From: Sphingomonas sp.
GTDB taxonomy: Bacteria > Pseudomonadota > Alphaproteobacteria > Sphingomonadales > Sphingomonadaceae
NCBI RefSeq assembly: GCF_019746665.1
Contig: NZ_JAIERS010000006.1
Coordinates: 1 to 64,000 of the forward strand
Direction: 5' to 3'
Length of the DNA stretch: 64,000 bases
In this document: piece after piece, positions 34,472 to 42,472 of the stretch
How positions within the stretch are numbered: the stretch's first letter is position 1
How the letters are laid out: every line of letters begins with the position of its first letter
Program-made: the position numbers and the translations under genes
The notes under the pieces: model-generated
What the model was told of the DNA's origin: nothing
What the model saw: only the letters and a program-made list of their open reading frames with translations
Database searches by the model: none

Positions 34472-36861
34472 CAGGCGACCTTCAGTAGTTCGCTGAGCCA
34501 ATCGGCGGGGTCGTCTCCGGTGCGCTCGCGGATTTCGTCGAGCAGCCGCACCGTGCGCTCGCGGCCCGACAGGATCGTCAACAGCTCCGCCTCGCCCGAC
34601 AGATTGAGCCGCGCGACGACGCTGTCGTTGCCGTGCTTGATCAGGAAGGCGTGAGCATTGTCGGGCAGGGTGCGGACCAGCTCATATTCATGCGGCGTCA
34701 GCCCGAAGCCTTCGATGTAATCGCGGGCCTGCGCCTTGGGGTTGGCCATGAAGATCTGCGTCGCCGCCTGTTCGACGATCGCCGAGGCGATACGGCTCGA
34801 AAGCGCGTCCTCGGCGCTCTGCGTCGCGAAGCCGACGATGCCGTTGCGCTTGCGAATCGTCTTTTCCCAGTCCTTGATGCGCTGCACGAACACGTCGTCG
34901 TCCAGCGCCTTCCACCCCTCGTCGATCACGATGATCGAGGGGGTGCCGTCCAGCCGCTCTTCGACGCGGTGGAACAGGTACATCATCGCCGGGGTGCGCA
35001 ATGTCGGCGCATCGAGGATGCGCGTCATGTCGAAGCCGATCGTGGCGGCGGCCAGATCGGTGCGGTCCTCGGCATTGTCGAACAGCCAGGCCCATTCGCC
35101 ATCGCCCCACCAGGGGCGCAGCCGCGACCAGAGATCGCCCGCATGGGGCCGTGCCTGGCCACGGAACAGCTCGACGAAATGCCGCAGCCGGCGATAGGCC
35201 GGGGGCGCGACGAAATTGGCGTCGACCGCGTCCTTGATGCGCCCGAGTTCCTCCGCCGACAGCGCCTCGCCGCCGCTGCTCGCCAGCCGCGCGACCCAAT
35301 CGATCAGGAAGCGGCGGTTGTCGGGGGTATCGTCCAGCCGCAGCGGGTTGAGCCCCGACGGCGCGCCGGGGCGCAGCATGTCGTAGCTGCCGCCGATCGC
35401 GCGGATGAACAGCTCGGCCCCGCGATCCTTGTCGAAGAAGATGATGCGCGGGTGGAATTTGCGCGCCTGGGCGAGCAGGAAGTTCAGCACCACCGTCTTG
35501 CCCGAGCCCGACGGGCCGATGACGGTGAAATTACCCAGATCGCCCTGGTGGAAATTGAAATGATAGGGGCCGGCGGCGGTCGTTTCCAGGATGGTGACCG
35601 CCTGGCCCCAATGGTTGCCCTCGGCGCGACCGATCGGGAAATTATGCCCGCTCGCAAGGCTCGCGAAATTGCGGCTGGATACCAGCGCGCGGCGGGCGAT
35701 GAACGGGAAATTGCCGGGGAATTGCGCCCAGAAGGCCGGCTCCAGCCCGATCTCCTCGCGCACCGCGATGATGCCGAGATCGGTGAGCGCGGCCTGCACC
35801 TCCGCGACACCGTTATCCACCTGCGCCGGCGTCTCGCCGCGGATGGTGATCGTCATGTGATGCTCGCCGAAGGTGGCGCGGCCCGCTGCCAGCTCGTCCT
35901 TGGCGGCGGCAAGGTCGGCGCGCAGGCTCACCGCTTCGTCGTCCGCCGCGCGCATCCGCCGGATCGCCAGGTTCATCCGGCCAAGCCCCGCCTGGCGATC
36001 AACGAAGCCGAAGCTCTGGCTCACCACCAGCTCGCAGGGCAGCCGCAGCAGATCGTCGAACATGCCCGGCGTGGTGCGGCCCGGATAATCCTTGATCGAC
36101 ACGATCGCCGCGAACGAGCGCGGCAGCGCGCCGGCGGACGCCAGCTCCAGCGCCTCCTGTCCGAAACTCACCCGCCGATAGGGCAGATATTCACCAACAT
36201 CGCCCTGCGGCAGGCGCACCGGGCGCAATTCGCCATTGTAGAGCGCCGAGAGGAATTCGAGCGGTTCCGAACAAGGCCCGTGCGGGGTTTCGTATACCTT
36301 CAGGACACGCGCATCATAATGGCCGAGCGCCGCGAGCACCTGCTCGGTGGCGGCATCAAGCGCGCGGCGTTCGGCGGCGAAGGCGGCGGCGCGCTCGCCC
36401 GCGCCTACCCCGCGCCCGATCAGGCTTGCGAGCCGCTCGGCCAGGCCGCCGCGCCCCTGCAGCGGTCGGCGCACGATCGTCAGGAACAGTTCGTTGGCGT
36501 AGAGCGCCTTGCCCGCCAGCCGCGCGCGCCACCGCGCATCGAGCCGCGCGCTGAAACCGTCGGGAAACTCGGCCTCGATCAGCGGCTCGACCCGGCGACG
36601 GATGATGTGGTGATACACCGCGAAGCGCGAGCCGCCGATCGCCTGCAGCATCGCGTCGCGCAGCGCCTTGCGATAATTCAGCGCGTCGGTGTCGGCGGTT
36701 TCGAACATCAGCCCGCCAAGTCGCACCATCTGGCAGAGGCTGCCGTCGCGCAGCAGGATCGTGCGATCGTCGATCTGCGCGGCATAAGGCAGGCGGCTGC
36801 CGGCGCTTCGTTCGCGGGCGAAGGCGCGCGGGTCCGCGCTCAGGCGCGGTAGGAGTTGCAT
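34471..36861 (-). CDS. virB4: VirB4-like type IV secretion ATPase
   Basis: 796 residues, the largest ATPase of the machine. The N-terminal CagE/TrbE/VirB domain (about 170-370) precedes the P-loop domain with VIGPSGSGKTVVLN (about 445-455), IIFFDKDRGAE, and the Walker B site PSIIVIDEGWKAL (about 640-652), followed by GFATQSAEDAL. ATG 36861 (MQLLPRLSADPRAF) is chosen; it overlaps the end of virB3 by 22 bases. VirB4 energises pilus assembly and transfer. Confidence 0.97.
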   Translation of the reverse strand: MQLLPRLSADPRAFARERSAGSRLPYAAQIDDRTILLRDGSLCQMVRLGGLMFETADTDALNYRKALRDAMLQAIGGSRFAVYHHIIRRRVEPLIEAEFPDGFSARLDARWRARLAGKALYANELFLTIVRRPLQGRGGLAERLASLIGRGVGAGERAAAFAAERRALDAATEQVLAALGHYDARVLKVYETPHGPCSEPLEFLSALYNGELRPVRLPQGDVGEYLPYRRVSFGQEALELASAGALPRSFAAIVSIKDYPGRTTPGMFDDLLRLPCELVVSQSFGFVDRQAGLGRMNLAIRRMRAADDEAVSLRADLAAAKDELAAGRATFGEHHMTITIRGETPAQVDNGVAEVQAALTDLGIIAVREEIGLEPAFWAQFPGNFPFIARRALVSSRNFASLASGHNFPIGRAEGNHWGQAVTILETTAAGPYHFNFHQGDLGNFTVIGPSGSGKTVVLNFLLAQARKFHPRIIFFDKDRGAELFIRAIGGSYDMLRPGAPSGLNPLRLDDTPDNRRFLIDWVARLASSGGEALSAEELGRIKDAVDANFVAPPAYRRLRHFVELFRGQARPHAGDLWSRLRPWWGDGEWAWLFDNAEDRTDLAAATIGFDMTRILDAPTLRTPAMMYLFHRVEERLDGTPSIIVIDEGWKALDDDVFVQRIKDWEKTIRKRNGIVGFATQSAEDALSSRIASAIVEQAATQIFMANPKAQARDYIEGFGLTPHEYELVRTLPDNAHAFLIKHGNDSVVARLNLSGEAELLTILSGRERTVRLLDEIRERTGDDPADWLSELLKVA

Positions 36862-37124
36862 CGCCAGATCGCATGGTTGCGCCCGCGCGGGCAGCGCGAC
36901 GCCTTCACCAGCCACAGATCGAAGAAGCGCGGCTCGCCGAGGCAAGCGAGATAGCCCACCGCATGGACGACCAGCGCGGCCAGCAGCACCCACGTGCTTT
37001 TGAAGATCAGGAACAGCTCGGTGGTGACCACCGCGTTGATCACGAAATAGCTGTAGGTGACGCCGGCGAACATCTGCGGCCGAGTGAGCGCGACGAACAG
37101 CGGATCGCGATCGAGCGTGCTCAT
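36840..37124 (-). CDS. virB3: VirB3-like type IV secretion protein
   Basis: 94 residues. The N-terminal DPLFVALTRPQMFAGVTYSYF is the family hallmark, followed by a hydrophobic hairpin (about 28-60) and RFFDLWLVKASRCP. Inner-membrane partner of VirB4. It starts one base after the virB2 stop, and its end overlaps virB4. Confidence 0.93.
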   Translation of the reverse strand: MSTLDRDPLFVALTRPQMFAGVTYSYFVINAVVTTELFLIFKSTWVLLAALVVHAVGYLACLGEPRFFDLWLVKASRCPRGRNHAIWRCNSYRA

Positions 37125-37125
37125 C

Positions 37126-37455
37126 TCAATTGCCGAGCGCGGCGGTCGATTGGATGCCGCCGACGATGCTCGCCGCGCCGAACAGGATGAAGCAGCCCAG
37201 GATCACCGTCGCGCCATAGCGCCAGTTGAGCCGCCCGGTGAGCATCAGGAACCCGACCGAGGCGACCGCGATCACCGCGACCACGGTCGCGACCGTGCCG
37301 AGCAGCGTGCCCTGCAGCCAATTGACCGCGCCAACGATCGGCCCGGAGCCGGCCGGATCGGCATAGCTTTGCGCTCGACCCGGGGCCGCTGCAAGGGCCA
37401 GGAACAGCGCCGCGTGAGTAAAGGCGAAGGCTCGGCGAATCATAACGTGCGGCAT
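37126..37455 (-). CDS. virB2: VirB2-like pilin precursor
   Basis: 109 residues. A long signal sequence (to AAPGRAQS, about residue 29) is followed by the pilin with two hydrophobic helices (about 52-72 and 82-103) joined by a short polar loop (TGRLNWRYG), the TrbC/VirB2 arrangement. ATG 37455 has GAGG at good spacing. It is first in the operon and faces the promoter region shared with the gene at 37882. Confidence 0.92.
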   Translation of the reverse strand: MPHVMIRRAFAFTHAALFLALAAAPGRAQSYADPAGSGPIVGAVNWLQGTLLGTVATVVAVIAVASVGFLMLTGRLNWRYGATVILGCFILFGAASIVGGIQSTAALGN

Positions 37456-37881
37456 CGATCCTCAATTTAGCTGGGGTGGCACGACGCACCCGTTACCGAC
37501 CCGGTGAGCGCTGGCACGCTAGATGACAGGCTTTATGGTCGGCACCGTCCCGAAACCCCGTCCCCGCTGCCCGTCATCGCTCCCGCAGCATGGCTGATGC
37601 GTTTTATCCCCGATGTTACGGGTCTAACCAATCCCCCCAGCCGGCACAAGCGGCGGCGGGGACCACTCTGGGCGGGGGCGCGGGGAAAAGGGTTATCACC
37701 TGTTTTCCCGACCAGCGGCACGACCATACCCCAGCCGCCCACCGTCCGCAGGTGTCCCGGAGTCCATCCCGCTGACGCTCGGCGTGATGGGACAGGTTAA
37801 CGCCGTTCAAGCGATGCCCCTGCGTCCCCGGTTAACAAACTTTGCTTAACCCGAGCCGACAACAGCAGGGAGAAGCATGAC
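37456..37881. promoter_or_regulatory. Shared divergent control region of virB2 and the 37882 gene
   Basis: 426 bases with no convincing gene lie between the divergent virB2 and 37882 starts, so it must carry both promoters. It contains GGTTAAC at 37795-37801 and an inverted repeat GGTTAA-N10-TTAACC at 37830-37851, close to the 37882 start, which may be an operator. I could not assign clear -35/-10 boxes. Confidence 0.55.
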
Positions 37882-39915
37882 ATGGTAAGCTTAGCACGGG
37901 GTAAATCGCGACTGATCGCGACCGGTTCGGCGACTGCCCTGTTGGCCGGCGGCGTGGTGCTGGCGGCGAGCGGAGGCGGATCGAGTGTGCTGACCACGCT
38001 CGCCAGCACGGTCAGCATCGTCACCGGCCAGGCGACGTCCAAGCCGGCGCCGGCCTTCGCGGCCAATGCCGGGCCGGATTTGACGGTTAAGCTGCCCAAT
38101 ACCCGAGTGACGCTGTTAGGCAGCGTGCGCGGGGGCACCGCGCAATGGACCCAGCTGAGCGGCCCCGCGAAGGTGGTGTTTCTGGCCACCAACAACCCCT
38201 CGACCCCGGTGATGGCGGACAAGCCCGGCACTTATAAGCTGCGCCTCGCCGTCAACAACGCGAACGGCAAGGTGCTCACCTCGGACACGGTGGTGGTGCG
38301 GGTGGCGGCCAATCCGACGGTAATCGGCAGCGCCTCGACCCCGCTCGATCATGTGCTGAGCTTCAACCGGCCGGCGATGCGCGCGGGCAACACGATGGTG
38401 CCGCTCAGCATGTCGAGCTGCGCCGTCTCGAGCTCCGTCACCCGCGAACTTGTGCGCAACTGGGGCTTCGGCGCCCAGTTCAATGAGGGCACCAACTATG
38501 GCGAGGATCTGGTCTTCGCCGAGGTGAAGAACAATCCCGGCAAATATCCGCTCGTCTTCAGCCAGGCGAGTTTCTACGGCATCTATAACAATTATGATGG
38601 GCATAACGCCGGCTATCCGGTGCTGCCGGCAGATACCTATCTGCATGATGCCAATGGTCAGATCATCCTGGAAGGCGGCAACCCGATCGTCAGCCCGATC
38701 GCGCCCGATGCCGCCTTCCGCCAGATCGGCGCTTACATGGGTAAGGCGATGCGACAGGTCGAGGAGCGCACCGGGCAGAAGACCGACCTGGTGATCAACA
38801 ACGGTGAATCGGGGCTGTGGCTCACGATCGACCGCTGGCCGTGGGATAAATGGGGGCGCGACCCCAAGGTGACGCAGGCGCTGCGAGCGGCGGGGCTCGA
38901 TCCCACCCGGGAAGGCGATTGGTGGAAATTCCTGGCGCGCAACAAGGCGCGGCAGGAACGGATCATTAAGGAAACCGCCTATGCCTCGCTCCAGCTCGGC
39001 CAGCCGCGCACCTATAGCTGGTATGGGGAGGGCTTTGGCACCGAACGCGGCCGCTGGGCCGGCTGGCCGTGGTACAACTTCCTGTGGGAAGAATATATCG
39101 ACGGCAACGGCCGGCCGCAGGTCTCGGACTATGCCTCCCCCGAAATGTATTACAGCTTCCACAACAGCGGCTGGTCGGGCCTGCACGGCCAGCAGGGCAT
39201 TCCCTATGATGGGTTGACGCTGTTGCTCCGCAATGCCGGGGGCATCCGCACGCTTGGCCAGAGCCTTATCCTGCCCTGGGTAAGCCAGGGCTGGGACGGC
39301 GGCGATTCGGGCGGCATCTCCGACGATGACATGTTCATCGGCGCGATGAAGGCGATCTACACGTCGGGCGCCGCCGGCGCGGTGGTCGGCTATTTCACCT
39401 GCGACGGCGCGCCGTTCCAGGCGATGCGGACCAACGGCGTCGTCGGCGCACAGGTCCCCACCCAGGTGCGCGGGCTGATCAACACCGCCAAGGTCCACGC
39501 GCTGTTCACTTATCTGGAGCCGTTCCTGCGCAACGGCGACCTGCTGCCCGGAGACGGCAACCACGCCTTCCATTCGTGGGACATCACCACCCCGGCGATG
39601 GAGTTCGACGTGGCGGGCGAAACCAAGGTCAACGATCCCTGGAACCCCGATTCCAAATATCACACCGCGCGGGTGCTTGCCCGCAAGATGCGTGGTGCCG
39701 ATCGTTGGCTGGTCACCGCCTGGGCGAATACCGGGCTCGACCGCGACGTACGGGTGACGATCGATCCGCGCCTGGGGCAGCTGGTGCTGCGCGCGCGCAA
39801 GGCGGGTTCGGTCTATATCGTCGAGCTGGTCAATGGTCGCGTGCAGCAAAGGCTGGTCGACACCGACGCGATGAACCCGACCCGGACGCTGTTCCCCGAA
39901 CAAGGCGCGTTGTGA
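37882..39915 (+). CDS. Large exported protein with Ig/PKD-like and hydrolase-like domains
   Basis: 677 residues. The N-terminus (SRLIATGSATALLAGGVVLAAS) is a signal sequence or membrane anchor. Residues about 58-147 form an Ig/PKD-like module (ANAGPDLTVKLP, WTQLSGPAKV, DKPGTYKLRLAVNNANG). The rest is rich in Trp and Tyr, with barrel-type segments (KTDLVINNGESGLWLTIDRW, YSWYGEGFGTERGRW, SPEMYYSFHNSGWSGLHG) resembling polysaccharide-active enzymes, but I recognise no family. ATG 37882 has GGGAG upstream. It diverges from the virB operon, which suggests co-regulation and a role at the cell surface. Confidence 0.75.
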   Translation: MVSLARGKSRLIATGSATALLAGGVVLAASGGGSSVLTTLASTVSIVTGQATSKPAPAFAANAGPDLTVKLPNTRVTLLGSVRGGTAQWTQLSGPAKVVFLATNNPSTPVMADKPGTYKLRLAVNNANGKVLTSDTVVVRVAANPTVIGSASTPLDHVLSFNRPAMRAGNTMVPLSMSSCAVSSSVTRELVRNWGFGAQFNEGTNYGEDLVFAEVKNNPGKYPLVFSQASFYGIYNNYDGHNAGYPVLPADTYLHDANGQIILEGGNPIVSPIAPDAAFRQIGAYMGKAMRQVEERTGQKTDLVINNGESGLWLTIDRWPWDKWGRDPKVTQALRAAGLDPTREGDWWKFLARNKARQERIIKETAYASLQLGQPRTYSWYGEGFGTERGRWAGWPWYNFLWEEYIDGNGRPQVSDYASPEMYYSFHNSGWSGLHGQQGIPYDGLTLLLRNAGGIRTLGQSLILPWVSQGWDGGDSGGISDDDMFIGAMKAIYTSGAAGAVVGYFTCDGAPFQAMRTNGVVGAQVPTQVRGLINTAKVHALFTYLEPFLRNGDLLPGDGNHAFHSWDITTPAMEFDVAGETKVNDPWNPDSKYHTARVLARKMRGADRWLVTAWANTGLDRDVRVTIDPRLGQLVLRARKAGSVYIVELVNGRVQQRLVDTDAMNPTRTLFPEQGAL

Positions 39916-39920
39916 CTTTG

Positions 39921-39952
39921 CCGCAGGGTGACCCCCCGGGGTCACCCTGCGG
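39921..39952. terminator. Perfect 15-base hairpin after the 37882 gene
   Basis: Arms 39921-39935 and 39938-39952 pair perfectly around a two-base loop, five bases after the stop codon. No T run follows, so it may act as an mRNA 3' stabiliser or a U-less terminator. Confidence 0.6.
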
Positions 39953-40276
39953 GCCGAAACGGCATTTGACCTAGTGGTGCAAGGCGCCGCGCGGCCGTGC
40001 GGCAGCGCGATTTCCACCCTATCCATCGGCGCAGTGGAGAGCGGACCTTATCTTATCGCGGACAGGTCCGCCGATTCCGATCCATGCCGACAGCCGCGAA
40101 GGATTTACCCTCGGACCCGCGGTTGATGCGCTTAAAAAATGTCGTGGACGTCGCCGCGGAAATGCAAACAGCGGTCAGGACTTGCTGTTCCTACCCGTGA
40201 CCGGCGGGGCTGCTCACGGCCCAGGCCGCAGATGTGCCGGGCAGCGGAAACATGACGCGTTGTCTTAAAAGGAAAA
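39953..40276. other. Non-coding stretch before tRNA-Thr
   Basis: No convincing gene. It holds an 8-base inverted repeat GCGGACCT/AGGTCCGC (40041-40048 and 40064-40071) with a 15-base loop, and a short open frame from ATG 40084 (38 codons) that has no family resemblance. An unrecognised small RNA cannot be excluded. Confidence 0.4.
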
Positions 40277-40351
<75 letters not shown>

Positions 40352-40377
40352 ATACGGACGGGTCCGCGGAGAGCGCG

Positions 40378-40406
40378 CCTATGTCCGCACCCGCCCCCCT
40401 TGTCAA
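40378..40406 (-). promoter_or_regulatory. Probable promoter of tRNA-Thr
   Basis: On the minus strand TTGACA (40401-40406), a 17-base spacer and CATAGG (40378-40383) lie 27 bases ahead of the tRNA. The -35 box is perfect and the -10 box weak. Confidence 0.5.
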
Positions 40407-40435
40407 GCAGCGCGTGGCGCGCCTAGGCGTGCGCG

Positions 40436-40573
40436 ATGGACCAGGAACGCGCCCAGCGGCTCGCCCAGGCGTTGCGCGACAATCTGCGCAAGCGCAAGGC
40501 CCATGCGCGGGCCAAGGCCGCGGAGCGACCAGCCGACGAGGCGCCGCTAGCCCCGCCCGTCAGCGACAGCTGA
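40436..40573 (+). CDS. Very small basic protein
   Basis: 45 residues starting MDQERAQRLAQALRDNLRKR, highly charged and helical, then KAHARAKAAERPADEAP. Similar tiny basic proteins are annotated in sphingomonad genomes, to my recollection, but no function is known. Its last 14 bases overlap the 3' end of the convergent gene ending at 40560. No strong ribosome site is evident. Confidence 0.5.
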   Translation: MDQERAQRLAQALRDNLRKRKAHARAKAAERPADEAPLAPPVSDS

Positions 40574-41453
40574 GCCGGATCTCGCCGCGCGGCCCGTCAT
40601 AGGTGAGCCGCGAGCAGCGATCGAGCCAATCGCGGCCGATCCGCAGGAAATAGAGCCGGCGCGGCTTGGTGCGCGCGGTCACCTGCACTTCGCCGCCGCC
40701 ATCGTCATCGGGCTCGGCGGCCTTGCCCGCTTCGGGGATGCGCACCGTGCTCCCCCAATCCTGCACCCGCACCGGCAGATGATCGATCGCGAGCGGCCCG
40801 ATCGAAAGCGGGGTCGCCAGGCGCAGCTCGCGCACCGGGCGGGTGACGCCATAAGCGATCATCACGTCGCGCCGTGCGCCGCTCATTTCCCCGCCATTGC
40901 TCGCGGCGATGATGCGCGCGGCGGCGGCGGTCGCGAAGCTTTCCGCCGCGCGCGGATCGAAGCGCACGCGCAGCATCTCGCCGCCGAGCGGCAGCGCCCC
41001 GAAGCTATAGTCGGCCAGGCGCGGGTCCTTGCCCGGCGTCCAGGGCAGCGCGACCTCGCGCTCGCCGGGCTCGGCGGGGCGCAGCGGGAAATCGAGCACG
41101 CGATCGGCGAAGGCATCGGGGCCGATCTCGCACTCGGCGCCGTCCCGCCCGTCGCGATCGGCGAACACGATCCATTGCCACCCGTCGCGCGTGCCGCCGC
41201 GCACCGGCGCCCACGCCTGGAGCACGGTCTTCACCACCCCGCCAAAGTCGATCTGCCCGGGCTCGGTCGCGAGGCCCAGCTTCTTGACGAGATTGGGGTT
41301 GCAGGTGAGCTGGGCGGTGGCGGCGGGGTCGATCCGCACGCGCACGGGGCGCTCGGCGAGCGTCATCGGCACGATCAGCGACCGTGCGCTCTCGGGCGAC
41401 TGCGCGCCGGCTGGCGTGGCAAGCAGCGCGAGGACCGGCCAGAGCGGCTTCAC
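40560..41453 (-). CDS. Exported retropepsin-like protein without DTG motif (second of pair)
   Basis: 297 residues with a signal peptide (KPLWPVLALLATPAGAQ). The first lobe has VRIDPAATAQLTCNPNLVKKLGL, which resembles an aspartic protease flap/active-site strand but carries DPA where DTG is expected. The C-terminus IGRDWLDRCSRLTYDGP matches the preceding gene and the closing strand of retropepsins. It is probably a catalytically altered, periplasmic binding protein. The GTG start 41453 overlaps the upstream stop (GTGTGA). Confidence 0.75.
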   Translation of the reverse strand: MKPLWPVLALLATPAGAQSPESARSLIVPMTLAERPVRVRIDPAATAQLTCNPNLVKKLGLATEPGQIDFGGVVKTVLQAWAPVRGGTRDGWQWIVFADRDGRDGAECEIGPDAFADRVLDFPLRPAEPGEREVALPWTPGKDPRLADYSFGALPLGGEMLRVRFDPRAAESFATAAAARIIAASNGGEMSGARRDVMIAYGVTRPVRELRLATPLSIGPLAIDHLPVRVQDWGSTVRIPEAGKAAEPDDDGGGEVQVTARTKPRRLYFLRIGRDWLDRCSRLTYDGPRGEIRLSCR

Positions 41454-42322
41454 ACGCAAGCGAGGCGAATTTGCTTGGCGGGCTTGTCGAAGGTGATCGC
41501 GGCGCAGCGATCGAGCACATCGCGGCCGATGATCACCACGTCGCGCCGCTCGCCCTCTCGCTTGGCGCTCACCACCACTTCCTCGGGATCGGCGTCCGCG
41601 TCCTGGATGCCGGCGACCGAGCCATTGTCCGAAATCCGCACCAGCACCTCGTCGAGTTGTATCCCGCCAAACACCAGCGGCCGGGCGAATCGCAACACAC
41701 GCGCCGGCCGGTTGATGCCAAACGCAACATGGGCCGGGATGGGCGCGCCTTGCAACGTCCCGCCCAGGAATTCGGCGAGCGCGGCGCCCGCGCCGGCGGT
41801 CGCGAGCGAGCGCGGGTGCTGCGGATCGAACAGCAGGATCAGCGGCCGCTTGCCGAGCATCACCCGGGCATAGCTGGGGCGAAACGCCTGCTGCACCAGC
41901 GGCAGCGTCGTCACCCGCTCGCCGCCGCGCGCCGGGCGCAGATCGAAGCGGACGATCCGGGCGGGGATACCACCGGGTCCGATCGCGGCGTCGGCGCCCT
42001 GGGCATAATCGCGCTCGAACCACACCACGCGGCGGCGATAGCTCAGCCCCTCGAAATCGAGCCGCGCGACCGAGGTATCGCCGCGCACCTTCACCGGACC
42101 AACCTTCACGCTGAACCCGAACAGCCCAGCATGGAGGCCGCTGCGCTCGCGAAAGCCGGGGTTGAGCGTCGGCGCGGCGGGCGCCCAGGGGCTCAACAAT
42201 AGCTTGCCCTGCGCCCCGCCGAGCCGCACGGGCACCACCCCGTCGCCGCGCACGACGAACACCGGATCGGGCGTGGCCCCGATCAGCAGCGGCAGGCAGG
42301 CCAGCATCAGGCGGCGCTTCAT
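41450..42322 (-). CDS. Exported retropepsin-like protein without DTG motif (first of pair)
   Basis: 290 residues with a signal peptide (MKRRLMLACLPLLIGATPD). It is a paralogue of the downstream product: the C-termini align as IGRD-x-LDRC then T-x-D-x-P and IRL-x-C. The fold resembles retropepsin-like aspartic proteases, but no DTG/DSG motif is present in either lobe, so enzymatic activity is doubtful. ATG 42322 has GGAGGAGAG upstream. Confidence 0.75.
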   Translation of the reverse strand: MKRRLMLACLPLLIGATPDPVFVVRGDGVVPVRLGGAQGKLLLSPWAPAAPTLNPGFRERSGLHAGLFGFSVKVGPVKVRGDTSVARLDFEGLSYRRRVVWFERDYAQGADAAIGPGGIPARIVRFDLRPARGGERVTTLPLVQQAFRPSYARVMLGKRPLILLFDPQHPRSLATAGAGAALAEFLGGTLQGAPIPAHVAFGINRPARVLRFARPLVFGGIQLDEVLVRISDNGSVAGIQDADADPEEVVVSAKREGERRDVVIIGRDVLDRCAAITFDKPAKQIRLACV

Positions 42323-42472
42323 CGGGCTCTCTCCTCCCACGTCGCGATCAGCTACCCCGCCGATGCCAAGCGGCGCTAGTGGTTTCGCGCCGGAACGATC
42401 GCGCTCGGCGGTGATCGATCGCTAGGCGCGCCCGGGTTCCAATTGCCGCCCATGCGCTCTAGGCGAGCGCGG

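Noticed and set aside
34633..36852. 739-codon frame opposite virB4
   Set aside because: Shadow of VirB4, which has clear Walker motifs.
29561..37455. Integrative conjugative element
   Set aside because: No integrase, relaxase, coupling protein, att repeats or tRNA junction directly flanking the virB genes; tRNA-Thr lies beyond the 37882 gene and no duplicate of its end was seen near the left edge.
40084..40200. 38-codon plus-strand frame before tRNA-Thr
   Set aside because: No ribosome site and no recognisable sequence.
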